Source: Pempheris klunzingeri (lineage: Eukaryota; Chordata; Actinopteri; Acropomatiformes; Pempheridae). From it: a stretch of 64,000 bases of DNA. The position numbers were made by a program, and so were the translations under genes. The stretch spans positions 14,318,001-14,382,000 of the forward strand of contig NC_092022.1 of NCBI RefSeq assembly GCF_042242105.1, in the 5' to 3' direction. The notes below the pieces were generated by a model. That model did no database searches, was not told the DNA's origin, and saw only the letters and a list, made by a program, of their open reading frames with translations. This document shows, piece after piece, positions 51,991 through 64,000 of the stretch; the stretch's first letter is position 1, and each line of letters begins with the position of its first letter.

Positions 51991-52146
51991 GTAATATGAA
52001 GCTGGCTTCGCTGCCGGGTGGTGTCGTGATTCAGGAGCTGCTGTAGTGCCGAAGACTGAGAGCTTCCCTCAGCTCACCTGTCCAAAATACAACACGAACA
52101 CCGGCCAGGATGGGGTGTATTTGACTACACGTCTTCTCCGACAGCG
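51990..52146 (+). other. ggt7: candidate ggt7 non-coding exon 1
   Basis: A modestly GC- and CpG-richer stretch ends at a candidate donor (GCG/GTAGGT, exon end 52146, or four bases later at AG/GTAACA). It would splice to the acceptor CCCTACAG at 52874, 38 bases before the ggt7 ATG. Start site unknown. Confidence 0.35.
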
Positions 52147-52912
52147 GTAGGTAACATTAGCCTGGTTTGTGCTCTCCTTAGTCGCAGGTTTGTGCAGAAT
52201 AAACACAGAGACGCGTTAGCTTGTGAATTAACAGCACAAGCAACGACGGCGCTCCGCGTCTTTTATTCAGGTTTCAGCAATAAAAATGTTTGCTTTGTTT
52301 TGTTGTTTTTTTTTTTTTTACAATATAGTAGGTGTAGTCTCTTTAGTTTACCGCTCCTCTGCGCCATATACAGCCGCAGGCAGACATATTGTCTCATGTC
52401 AATATTTGCTGTTGGCTGTGTTTGGCGGTGTTAATGAGCGTTATACATAGGAGACGGATACAGCCTCAAAGGCCAGGCTCATACTTCTCTAAAGAAATGT
52501 CTTGGTCCAAAACCAGTTGACCTGCATGCTTTATCCTCGGCAGGTGGCCGAGTACATGAGTGGAAAAATGCATCATCATTGGAGCTACACACCCGTGACT
52601 TGGCCCATCATACTTATTATATAAAAACTGCTGTGATCTAGTGGTAAGAGTGTCAATATCTCACAGAAACTACAAATCCCTGTAGGACAGCTGGGATATA
52701 ATGGGATAATCAACATCCTGTCAAATAGATGAAATAATTCTTAAGCAACACTAGTGGTCCATAAAGGTATATTACAGTGATTTTTCATCTGGATGACAGT
52801 AGCAGGTGTGTGACTGATTATCAAAGGTGACTGGAAGCGTGGATATATTGACCTAACTCCCTCACACCCTACAGATAAAGGTTAGGTTGGGACTGCAGGA
52901 TCAACAGCAGCC

Positions 52913-55900
52913 ATGCACAGCCCCGCTCCTGACATTGTGGCAGGGTACACAAGTGGATGTGTGGTGGATAAAGATGCAAACCCGGAGACAACCTTGGGGA
53001 GCGCATACTCTCCGGTAGACTACATGAGCATCACCAGCTTCCCCAGGCTGCCGGAGGATGACATGCTGTCAGGGGAAAACACCCTAAAATCTCGCAAAGA
53101 TGATGACAACGTCTTGAGTGAGCAAGATACAGGTGAGTCATCCAGGTCGGACACATTTACTACAGACTTTTGAGTTTGAGTTTGTTAAGGTTTTTGGACA
53201 TGGCACCATGGAGCAGCATTGCTTTCACTACTCATTGCCACTCTAATACTTATTTTACTGGTCAGATAATTGGCAAATTGTCTCTTGATTAATAGTTTAG
53301 TCCATGAAATATGAAGACATCATGAAAAATGTCCATCAGCGTGTCCCACAGGCCAAGCTCATATCCTTAACCGTCTTGTTTTGTCCAACAAACAGTCCAA
53401 AATCCAAAGATATCGAAACGAAATCAGCAAATCCTCACTTTTGAGACGGTGGAACCAGGATGAAATCATTATCAAAATACTACTAGCAAATATTTTAGTG
53501 GAATGTGGTTTGAGAACACATAACACATCATAATTGTGGTTGTTCACTCTTTTCGGTTTAATCTAAGCCGTTTGATTTGTGTTGTTTGATCTAGACCCAG
53601 ATCTGTTTCTGAAGTCGGCTCGCCTCCAGCGTCTCCCCTCCTCAGCTTCGGACCTGGCTAGCCATGATATGGCATCCCTGAGAGAGACCACCAGAGACCC
53701 CTTTACAGAAGAGTGTGCCTGCCAGCGAGATGGGCTGACGGTCATCATCACAGCTTGTCTCACCTTCGCCACAGGAGTCACTGTCGCTCTTATCATGCAG
53801 ATCTACTTTGGAGACCCACAGGTAGACGGTGCTTGTGTGTTATTTGCAGTAGTGCTAGTTGCAATAGTGTAACTTTTCTGAAATAACTACAGGTGATTAT
53901 GAGTAACTCTACGTGCTCGTCCTAGCTCCCTCCATTAAAAATCAAAGACATATCAACAATCTCTACCTTCCTGCTTTGTTCTCCTGTCTCTTGCAAGGTC
54001 TTTAACCAAGGAGCAGTGGTGACAGATGTAGCCCAGTGTACATCGCTGGGCTTCGACGTTCTAGGAAAACAGGGCTCCAGTGTTGATGCTGCCATCACTG
54101 CTGCCCTCTGTTTGGGAATTGTCCACCCTCACACTTCTGGTATCGGAGGGTGAGTGATAGACACATGTTAATCTCCTCCAAACTGGACTACCACAGAGTT
54201 TCTAAGACCTGGTTGAATACAAATCCAACTTTGTGCTCTGTTGATGTCTAGCGGGGGAGTTATGTTGGTGCATGATATCCGTAAGAATGAGACGAGGGTC
54301 ATTGACTTCAGAGAGACGGCACCATCTGCCATCCACGAGGAGATGCTGCGTACAAACCTTGATCTGAAAGTAAGCCATTTTTTCTGGTCTATCCTTTTAA
54401 TAACCATGAGATGCTGATAATGAGAACATAAGACAGTCTTATTGTCATTGTTTAGTAATGTGTGCACCTTGTTTTTGCTGTTGCATTTCAGCCCGGCCTG
54501 TTGGTGGGAGTACCAGGCATGCTCAGTGGGATGCAACAGGCACACCGGCTCTATGGCAGGTACGTTAACTATGATGTAATACTATGCTAGTGGATGTTGG
54601 CTGGATTTTCTACATCCCTCCTTCTTGGATATTGTTTGCTCATTTAATTCCCCCTTGTGAATAAAACAGGTTATGCTGTTTTAGAAAATAGAAAAAGCTT
54701 ATATTTATGTTTGCTCTGGCAAAGCTGTTCAGACCCAAATGAGTGAGATCTCATAGTGAGGGTATCACCAGCTGTGTTAAAAGAAGAGAGATGTTTTTTT
54801 TAGCCAGAGTGTGGGGCTGCAATTATTCTGATGCTGTGTAATTATCATGATCCTGATACCTCAGCTGGTAAGAGGATGATGTTACAGAAATCACCAAGTT
54901 GCTTAATCCATGCATGCAGATTAAGTGTTACGCTACAGTATTGTGGGTTATCATTTTTGGCACAATAATCTCATTGGAATTAAGGAGTTCAGAGTGAATA
55001 TTTAGTTTTAAACATTTGTAATTAACTCCATCTTTGAACTCCCCAGAATGCTGTGGAAGGATATAGTTACGATGGCAGCAGATGTGGCCAGAAATGGATT
55101 TAATGTTACGCATGACCTCGGTAAGTATAGTGTAATGTAGTACTCATGACACTAATCACACTGCTCCTGAGATTAAAAAAGACAAAAGAAACCCACCAGC
55201 AACACTGAGGTGAAGTCACATTTGAAGATTAGGTGAGATCTCATCTGCCTCTTCTCTTTCTCTCCCTAGCTGAAGCTCTGGCCAATGTTAAGGACCAAAA
55301 CATGTCGGATGCATTTCGGGATTTGTTTCTCCCCAACGGCCAGTCTCCCCTCGCTGGGCTGTTGACCACACGTCCTGATTTAGCTGCCATCTTGGATGCT
55401 ATTGCAGTCAAAGGGATATCAGAGTTCTACAGTGGAAACCTGACGCAGGAAATGGCAGAAGCAGTAAGAAAGTCTTCTTTTTTCCCCGCTGACACTCAAA
55501 CTGTGATTATGTGTGGTTAGGCTGAGGTAATAAGTCAGTGCTGTCGTAATATATTGAAAATATGGATTCCAAATATATTTATATATAAAGTAAAGACTTT
55601 ATTTTTAAGATTGACTATAAAGTGAATATATGCCACTATATCCAAATTATTCACTCAGTGTGACGATTGTACTATTCATTTTCTGAGAAATACATATATT
55701 TTTAAACATTGTCCCTTAATTTGAGAAGAGAGAATCTCAGACTTCAAGACACACCAGACTAAACCATCATCATAACTATAAACACCAGAAGTCAAAACAA
55801 AACACATCACCTTGTCATGTAGATTAACTGGGTGTTACGTGACTATGAATGCATCTGAATACATATTGATAGGTGCAAACAAGTGGCGGAGTGATCACAG

Positions 55901-58436
55901 AGGAAGACTTTGGAAACTACAGCACAGTCTTACAGCAGCCAGCAGAGATCACATACCAAGGTAAATACTTATTATTTACATCACAGCTGTTTGAGAAGGA
56001 TCCCATAATTTAGCATAAAACTAAATTGTGTCTATAACATAAACCTAACCAGACTCGTCAGTGGGATAGTTGGGCAACAGATATCCCAACTATGTTCTTC
56101 TCAGTTTCCTTTTATTATGCCCTTTCAGTTTCCCTTTATTATGCTTTTTCTTCCTCTTTTTTGCCACACTATTGAATGTGCAACTTCATTCAAACTTGAA
56201 ATGTTCAGCTGCTTTAGGACATTATCTGGCTTAATTTTGTATCAAGTAGCAGCTCCTTCATATACAGTTAACACAGCAATGCAGTTTTTTCATTTTCCTT
56301 TTGAGTAATGATATTGTTTATATGACATAGATATGTTTAACTATAATGCACTACTGTACAATCATTTTATCCTACATCCTATATTTCACTGGAGAAAACG
56401 TTAAATGCTCACTCTTATGCTTCGGTAATGTTCCTGAAGGACACCATGTGATGGCGGCCCCAGCCCCACATGCAGGTGTTGCCCTGATCACTGCTCTTAA
56501 CATCCTGGAAGGCTACAACATAACCAACCAGGTGTCGAGGAACAGCACCTACCACTGGACTGCAGAGGTAGTACACCAACTGCTTCACCACTGTGCAGCA
56601 TAAACAGTGTGCAAGGTGCAGTAATTCATAATTTCACATTTCTCTCCTAGGCTGTGAAGATAGCTCTCGCCCTGGCTAGTGGGCTGGGAGACCCCATGTA
56701 CGACACGTCTGTCTCAGCAATTGTTGCCAAGATGCTGAGGTAGAGCTCACCATGTTGTCTTTGAATATATAATGAATACAACCTTCCTAATTCAGTAAGG
56801 TAATTTTCATTGAACCCTGCCCTTTTGTTGGTCCCATCTCCAAGTAAATCACAGGCTTCATTACTACGCCAGATGATCAACGACTCTCAGGCCTTCCCTG
56901 TCAGCCATTACACTCAATCATTTTCCCTGGAGAAGGGTGCAGCAGCAGCCCAAGTCATGGTCATGGGCCCAGACGACCACATCGTATCAGTCATGAGGTA
57001 TGTCACACTTCAATTGAACTGCTCTTGTACATTGTTTAAGCAATACCCAGTGACAGTTAATAGTGGAGCGAAAACTGAGACCAGTTTTCTTTTTTACTTG
57101 TGGCTGTTTCAGCTCTCTAAACAAACCATTCGGCAGCGGGATAGTGACTCCTTCAGGAATCCTCCTAAACAGCCAGATCCTGGACTTCTCCTGGCCTAAT
57201 AAAACAGAGAACTCATCACCTAACCCAGTAATTGTGCATTTTAACTTTGTTTAATTTAGTGCAGCATTGATTGATTCCTCATTGAAAGATTTCTTGTAGC
57301 TGCTCATAGTCTTCATGGTTTTTGTTTTCGTTTGCTACAGCATAACAGCGTCGAGCCTGGGAAGAGGCCCATGTCCTTCCTGATGCCCACAGCAGTGAGG
57401 CCTGCCGTGGGATTATGTGGCACATATGTAGCTGTTGGATCTTCCAATGGAGAGAAAGCTCTCAGTGGCATCACACAGGTTATTTAATCACTAGACGAAT
57501 TACCTAAATTCATGATTGATTGTTAGATTCTTATCAGTCTGGAAAAATGCCGTTCTAAAAATGCATTCTGGTTTGTTCCTGTCCAATCAAATAACCCATG
57601 TTCAAAATCCTCCACAGGTGCTGATGAATGTTCTGTCTTTGCGTAAAAACATGAGTGACAGCCTAGCGTATGGAAGACTGCACCCACAGCTGGAGCCCAA
57701 CATCCTCCTGGTGGACTGTGAGTTTATCCTACTGGTCCATTTATTGTTTAGTTTGGTTCAAATATAGCAGACTCCCTTCGAATTCTAGGATTGCGGTGCT
57801 TCAAGCAGATTCGTGGCTTTTTGAATTAGAGTTGCCATTTGCTGCTAATAACATACAATATCCATCTGGATATTCCATCTAGATGAAGACCCATCTGGTA
57901 GCTCCCTCGTACCAGTGTTTATGTTGTCTTTGGAGCACATTTTTGTGCACACTATGCAAAGTAGATGAATAGCTGGGAAAACAACATGTTCCTGTATTGT
58001 CACCAAAAACAAAGGCGGCAGGTGCAGCGTTTACTTTGACACAGTAAAATCCCTTCATGACTTCCTGTGCAGTGAAAGGAATCGTCAGCAATTTTAGCAG
58101 AAGGTGGCAAAAATCATGATGATTTGTTTGTAAATGCTGTTAACCCACATTGAAAACATCACATTTATGAGTGTTACTTTCCTTTACCAGATAATCATTG
58201 TGTTTGAACAGCAGGTGTAAACATAAACTTATTCAGATCACCTCTCCCACCATCTATTTGCAGCTGATTTTCTAGAAGAAGATGTGGAGCTGCTGCAGGT
58301 CAAAGGTCACAAGGTGGAGAAGAAAGACGTCCTCTCATTGGTGGAAGGCACCCGGAGAACCAATGACCTCATCATAGGAGTGAAGGACCCCCGTAGTGCT
58401 GACGCCTCCGCCCTCACTATGTCCAACACGCCCTAG
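52913..58436 (+). CDS. ggt7: Gamma-glutamyltransferase 7
   Basis: Fifteen coding exons: 52913-53132, 53595-53821, 53998-54149, 54252-54369, 54492-54559, 55047-55120, 55270-55463, 55873-55960, 56440-56567, 56651-56739, 56845-56997, 57113-57227, 57341-57478, 57618-57717, 58264-58436. All junctions are GT-AG and in phase, giving 678 aa (human about 662). A long cytosolic N-terminus is followed by one membrane anchor (about 120-144), then the extracellular GGT fold: SSVDAAITAALC, HPHTSGIGGGGVML, FRETAP, GVPGMLSGMQQAHRLYG. The NKPFGS motif and DFSW are present, but the position of the catalytic threonine is Ala487 (SLEKGAAAAQVMV). Other GGT members cleave gamma-glutamyl bonds of glutathione; this one is probably not a standard transferase. 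It lies between tp53inp2 and ncoa6, as in mammals. Confidence 0.95.
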
Positions 58437-60015
58437 TGCACGCCCCACTCCCCCCATACTCACACATAATGAAGAAGGGGTAAGAGCACCACTGAAGGAT
58501 GGATGATTAGTGAAGGAATAATGAGGCTGCTCATGAACTAATACTCTAAACTTAAAGTTAATGGCAAAACAACAGTCACCAAAAAGACACACGCTCTCTT
58601 TCACAGCCTCAAGTAATGTTCAGTCTGTGTGGATAGTGTTCAAAATGTATGCCCATCCCTTAATGGCATCAGTCAAAGTCTGCAGCCAGTATTACACAGA
58701 GCAGGGCATACATCTGCAAGGTTTGTTCGTAAATTCAGATCTGATGCTTACAGTTCACCTCAAAGACAGCAATAAACTTAACAGGTTTAGAGTGGACTTA
58801 CTTAGTGGATGCAAGAAAGGGAAAGTAGAAAAGTGTAATGGCTTTTGAAGCTATTTTCACGACACTCAGTGGCAGCTAGGTTTTGTCCTGTGACGTACTG
58901 AGCAGGACACTCAAGAGTGTTGCACTCAGGATCAGGAATTCTGATAGAAATTAAAGATGAACAAACAGACTCTTTGCACGAATGGGCAAACATAAAACAG
59001 CGTAGTGCCATGTCAAGAAGCCATCATTTACAACACATGCATGATCCTCCGTGCAAATCGACGCACACTTCTGCTTTTCAATTCCTCCACTGCATTTCAC
59101 CATTATTCCAAATAACGCATAAGATCACATGGAATGGTGTAGGTCATGATATTTAATTCAGTGACTAACCTGACTGCTCTAAACCGAACCTTCCTGCTCT
59201 TTATATGATGTGTAACTGTGATTAGATGTTGTGTGGTACAGCTGCTGGAGTTTTAACTGTTGCGAACAATCAATGGCTCCTTGGGACCATGTTAAGACTA
59301 ACATTATTTACACAAAGCACATCATGCATATTTACAGTTAGACCATCACATCTCAGCTGATTTATTTCTCTAAACAAGAGGATTTGCTTCAGTTTCACTG
59401 GTTTTAAATATGACTAATGGTAGAATAAGTGTATTTGAGTATATAATTTAAGACATTTTAGTTGTAGCGATATTTTGTTCTCATTTGAAGTTGTGGCTTC
59501 CATTTTTTATTTAGAGTGGGGATACTTGTTTTTGCATATGGAATAAACTGATTCTTTACAGATGGATTGAATATAATCTGTCTATTTTTATAAGAACATT
59601 TGTCAGGCTGCATTCATTATTTCTATTGTTGTAACAATGCATTAAATCAGCAGATTTTAGAAAAGGTTATTATGTTTATTTTTGTTTACTTGTGTTATTA
59701 TCTTAAGTAGTATATTTGAAATAAGAACCATCAGCTTTTGTAAAGCATTGCATTCTAAAAGCGGTTCAAGTTTAATTGCAGAATGATCAGTGCTGATTGA
59801 TCAGACATGTCCTTAACCTTATCATCTCCGTTGTTGGGCACTAGTGCAATATGAATGTTGATGCTTGTTTCCTGTACTGTAGAGTACCATGCCTTAAGGC
59901 ACGCATTTGCACAACACCTGATGTTTCATTCCATGTGCATTTGTATCTGATTTTAATTTAAAAAATCAGCACTGTCCAAATCCAAGAAAAATAAAATGTT
60001 TGCACACATCCCAAC
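58437..60015 (+). other. ggt7: ggt7 3' UTR (inferred)
   Basis: About 1.6 kb of AT-rich sequence after the stop codon, with no coding signal. Two canonical polyadenylation signals occur (59542-59547 and 59990-59995). The distal one is followed by GAATGTGTGTCTTTTT, a good GU/U-rich downstream element. Confidence 0.55.
59990..59995 (+). promoter_or_regulatory. ggt7: ggt7 polyadenylation signal (distal)
   Basis: AATAAA with a TGTGTGTC/T-rich downstream element about 30-40 bases on. A proximal AATAAA at 59542-59547 could give a shorter 3' UTR. Confidence 0.55.
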
Positions 60016-60579
60016 ACTGAAGAATGTGTGTCTTTTTATTCCTCCATGTATCAACATTTGGAGCATCTGTCTATCTATCTACTGTAGAATAATTATGTCG
60101 GCTTACTCTTTCCAGATACGAGAGTGATGGTGACTGGACTGTTGAAACTGAGATGATGTAGATTACAAACTGCACATTGCCCATTTACCAGATGTTATTA
60201 TTGATAAATGCCAGTGTCGGATGGATAATCAAGATTCTGCTGCATAACGTTGTATAAAGGCATTGCAACAATTAATCCCAAGTATGTATTTTAGTTGGAT
60301 CCATGGCTCCAAGGACCATAGAAAACTGTCAAGTTTGAATCAATTTCAGAACGCTGAAAACAAGTCTTTCAGCTTAAACATAAATGCTTATAATAATGGG
60401 AACTAAATACTAAACAGAAATATAAAAAAGAAATGATTTGCGAAGATTACGTTGCGTAAATGTCACCGGACTTGGTTTTGAATCACCCTAATTCTTTAAT
60501 TCTTAATTTTTACTACAGTATTTTGTATTACTGCGAAGGATGGTGCCTCGCCGTCCCCGATTGGGATTTTATTTTGGAA

Positions 60580-60702
60580 AGCAAACCCGGAAGTAGTATT
60601 TCGTTGTGCGAACTTGACCATTTTCTTGTGATTCATGTTTTGTTAGCTAATCTGGCTAGCAGATGTCGACTGGTTGAACTTAGTCTCAGATGAATATATG
60701 TG
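60580..60702 (+). promoter_or_regulatory. ncoa6: ncoa6 promoter and non-coding exon 1 (inferred)
   Basis: An ETS-type site CCCGGAAGT (60586-60594) and a YY1-like CCATTTT about 30 bases on are typical of TATA-less housekeeping promoters. A candidate donor ATGTG/GTAAGG puts the exon end at 60702. The exon would splice to the acceptor at 61552-61553. The gap from the ggt7 polyadenylation signal to this promoter is only about 0.6 kb. Confidence 0.45.
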
Positions 60703-61593
60703 GTAAGGCTTTTGCTCCTCTAATGCGTATTTTACTGCTGTTGATATGTTGCAAATTAAAGCATACGAACTGGGAAGCTAATACGCTGTGTTTCAATGCA
60801 TTCGTGATGAATTACCTGCAGTGCTACTAAGCTAACTTAGCTAACGTCTGCTAACTAGAGCTCTCGGAGAGGCAAGCAGGAACCGCCTTGGCAATCATTT
60901 TAAACCTCTTTAATGGTGCGGTTTATGCTAGAAGTGTATTGATTTGAATTGTTAGTGATGTTCATATCGGCATGAAAACGCTCAGTGACATGGGATACCT
61001 GATATTTGCGCTCTCCCTGCTGAATTTGATCTCGTAACGTTAGTGTTAGCTTACATTTGCGCTAAGGCCCGTGCTACTGCTGCGCCGATCATGTTAACCA
61101 AGCTGACCACCAGCTAATGGAAGTGAATTTGTGCAATGTCCCCGTTTTTGACATCAGTGCAGTTCAGTTCAGTTCATTTATCCCGACCACCTGCAGCTTT
61201 ATTCTGTAATGATGAGACTGCTGTTATAAATTTAGCATCACCTAGCATGTCAGTATAACGTACAAGTGTGTTGTTAGCGTGACTGTGATCACGTCATGTG
61301 TTTACTTGACGTGGATTTACATAAACAAAACGTATGTTTTGTTTGACTTTGTCTCACCTGAAGCTTTCAGTGTCCAGAGAATACCTGAAAACGTGTAGCT
61401 ACCTTTCTATCTAGCATCTGGTCTGCTATATAAGCCAGTTTTCACTCCCACAATACTGATTGTATTTACTTCACTTTGGCATCTCTGTCATTTCTTGATT
61501 GTGGCACTAGTGGTTTATAAAATAAACTGTGTCTCTCTGATGTGCACTTTCAGCTTGAGACGGTTTAAACGCCACTCCTAGTCAGAGGGGAGG

Positions 61594-64000
61594 ATGGCAC
61601 ATCGACGTATCCCACCTCATCTGTCCCAGAAGGAAGAGCACCTGGAGCCTGATAATGATTCAGACAGGGACTCTGGTGTCGGGGACGATGCAGGGGAGGA
61701 TGCTGATAGTTGCCATGGAAGCACAGTAACAGAAGAGGATAACTTCAACGAGCAAGATGGCACAGAGGAAAACAACAGGGAAGGAGAGGATTTTACAGTA
61801 TTTGTTGCCTTTCAAGGAAATATGGAGGATGAGGACTTCACTCAAAAACTTGATATTATCCTCAGTGGGATACCAAACATGCTTGATATGGGTTAGTTTA
61901 ATTTTGTGTGACTCTTATTTATGATGGAAAAAATGAGTACAAATGGGTTTTGAAATCTGCTTACACACTACCAAAAAATGGGTCCTGGCCAGTACATGGT
62001 GACGGAAGTTAGCAGACTTCCCAGTTGAATACAGTAGTTAAAACACATTTGTCCTCTTGGACTTTCTCATGTTATATTATTTAAAACCCTGAATCACAGT
62101 AGATGCAATTTGTTTTTTTGACACTGTTGAATATGACCATGTTTGCAAGCCATAGATAATATGGTGCCTACATCCATTAGTTATTCAATGTTTCATATTT
62201 GGACCCAATTTTGGTACATTGTTTCAGATTTCTTTTCCTCCTGACATTGAAAAATCTCTTCTTCTGTTCATCAGTGTTATAATATTTGTGTGATGCTTAC
62301 TGTGTTTCTTTGTAGTAAAACAAGTCCAGTGGGGAATGCACAAGTTTTACAAGCACAGCAGATGTATTTGAAAATGCCCTTATTTCCGTGTGTTATTGTG
62401 TATCCCAGCACAATTTTTGGGTGTCAATCCTTTCCTTGTCCTTCTCTAATCAGTAGTCTCAGTTTCTTCCATCTTGTATGCACCACAATTGCAACTTGCA
62501 TCCATTCATTGTCTCTCTGTTAGGCTCTGAGAGGCTACAGCCACAACATGTGGAGCCGTGGAACAGTGTGCGGGTTACCTTCAACATTCCTCGGGATGCT
62601 GCAGAGCGACTCAGACTGTTGGCCCAAAACAACCAGCAGCAGCTCAGAGACCTGGGGATTCTCTCTGTGCAGATAGAAGGTAACACCACAGCCTTCAGAC
62701 TCTTTGTCACTTAAATAGCAGTCAAGAGACAATGTGTTTTTCCATCTGTGACACTTCAAAATTAAGGATACAAACTAAGTGTCCTGCATTAAGTGTGAGT
62801 TATAGATGTTCCCACTATTGATGTTCAGGGGAAGGGGCCATCAATGTGGCTGTGGGACCAAATAGAGGACAAGAAGTCAGAGTGAATGGACCAATTGGAG
62901 CACCTGGCCAGATGAGAGTGGATGTCGGCTTCCCAGGTCAACCTGGTCCAGGTATTATTTACTGAATTGATTACACATGGTCTCTATATACTAGCTAGAC
63001 TGAAATTGTAAGTAACTGCTGTTTTGTTTTTTTGATAATGGTAGTAGGTGTCAAACATTGATTGTTTCTCTCTTATTTATTTCTAACATATCTAAATTAT
63101 TACGCATGTGTCCATAAAGACATGAAATAAAAAGCTGTTCAGTTGTAGTTAAAGTTGATCACATTGCTTGTTTTTTAATCTTGTTGTCCTTAGAGTACCA
63201 TAGCCATTCCTTGTTCTTGATTTCTAGTTTTTTAATGTATATTAATAGTTAGCCTGTTTACACATAATGATTTAATATGCACATGTTTTCGTAAGGAGGG
63301 GTAAGGATGGCTAACCCATCAATGGTTCCCCCTGGGCAAGGCATGGCAGGTCAGGCTATGGTACCTGGCAGCAGTGGACAGATGCATCCTCGTGTTCAAA
63401 GACCATCTTCACAGACAGGTTCAGATCTTTATTTTTTGTATGTCAAATGATAAATGTTGCAATGTTTATGGCTTATGCAGTATAAAAATGGAGAAAACTC
63501 TCCTTTCTCACAGATGTGATGGATCCAATGATGCAGGGTATGTCGGTTCAGCAACAACAGCAACTTCAGCACCAACAGGCTGGCCCCCATGGTCCAGGCC
63601 CAATGCCTCCCCAGGCTGCCCATCACATGCAGGCTTTGCAGGGCGGAAGACCGCTCAACCCTGCTGCACTGCAGCAGCTACAACAGCAGCACCACCAACA
63701 GCAACAGGCCCAGCAGCAAGCTCAGCTCTCCCAGCTTGGACCTAGACCTCCTTTCAACCCATCAGGTCAGATGTCTGTGCCTCCTGGCTGGAACCAGTTG
63801 CCCCCTGGGGTCCTCCAGCCACCAGCAGCCCAAGGAGGCCCTGCGTGGAGAAAGCCCCCACCCCAAGCCCAAATGGTTCAACGCCCACCTTCCCTTGCAA
63901 CAGTTCAGACTCCTAGCCACCCTCCTCCCCCTTATCCATTTGGCAGCCAGCAGGCAGGGCAGGTATTTAATGCCATGGGACAGGGACAATTACAGCAACA
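61594..64000 (+). CDS. ncoa6: Nuclear receptor coactivator 6, 5' part (partial)
   Basis: Coding exons 61594-61891, 62524-62679, 62829-62951, 63296-63418 and 63514 to the window end join in phase to 395 residues. Human NCOA6 is about 2060 aa, so only the N-terminal fifth is present. The ATG is in the exon starting at 61554 and is the first in frame. Recognisable blocks are an acidic N-terminus, [56 protein letters not shown], Gln-rich runs from about residue 246, [16 protein letters not shown] and [24 protein letters not shown]6 (ASC-2) is a nuclear coactivator for steroid, retinoid and PPAR-type receptors, acting in MLL3/MLL4 histone methyltransferase complexes. The receptor-binding LXXLL motifs lie beyond the window. 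Confidence 0.95.

Noticed and set aside
61160-61190. GTTCA repeats before ATTTATCCCG in the ncoa6 intron
   Set aside because: Looks like the tip of a fish LINE tail, but too short to call.

Overview
The window looks like nuclear DNA of a ray-finned (teleost) fish. The evidence is split genes with GT-AG introns, many CA/GT microsatellites, a decayed Tc1-like transposon, an array of LRR exons of the kind found in the expanded fish NLR immune receptors, and four genes clearly orthologous to vertebrate SNAI1, TP53INP2, GGT7 and NCOA6. In human all four lie on the long arm of chromosome 20, and TP53INP2, GGT7 and NCOA6 are close neighbours at 20q11.22, so the right third of the window is a conserved synteny block. 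No bacterial, viral or CRISPR features were seen.

Layout. 1-0.4 kb: probable last codons and 3' UTR of an unidentified + strand gene. 2.5-8.4 kb: six LRR exons of an NLR-type gene on the - strand. Three are intact and frame-preserving; three are broken by small indels. No NACHT exon is in the window, and a 1.75 kb Tc1-like element (4755-6501), itself carrying a 200 bp retroposed insertion, splits the array. 8.4-23.2 kb: gene desert with microsatellites, CTCF-like sites, G-quadruplex motifs and old repeats. 23.2-25.6 kb: snai1 on the - strand (three coding exons, 272 aa). 25.7-40.6 kb: second gene desert with a single tRNA-Ala(TGC) at 35.7 kb. 40.8-49 kb: tp53inp2 (+), with a GC-rich promoter and a non-coding first exon followed by a 4 kb intron. 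52-60 kb: ggt7 (+), 15 coding exons, 678 aa. 60.5-64 kb: the 5' part of ncoa6 (+), cut by the window end.

Roles. Snai1 is a nuclear repressor of epithelial genes. Tp53inp2 is a nucleus-cytoplasm shuttling autophagy and transcription cofactor, Ncoa6 a nuclear-receptor coactivator, and Ggt7 a single-pass membrane member of the gamma-glutamyltransferase family. The last three sit head-to-tail on the same strand, but each has its own promoter-like region, so this is conserved neighbourhood and not an operon. Exon boundaries were assigned by eye from GT/AG sites, continuous reading frame and recalled family sequence; all coding joins are phase-consistent.

I found no convincing wholly new system. 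The most useful leads are the predicted loss of the catalytic threonine in Ggt7, four minimal upstream ORFs and a NAGNAG acceptor in tp53inp2, the nested transposon insertion with target duplication, a pattern of frame-preserving versus broken LRR exons, and several non-coding structures (a 90 nt fold-back, an E-box cluster, G4 and Z-DNA tracts, CTCF-like sites).
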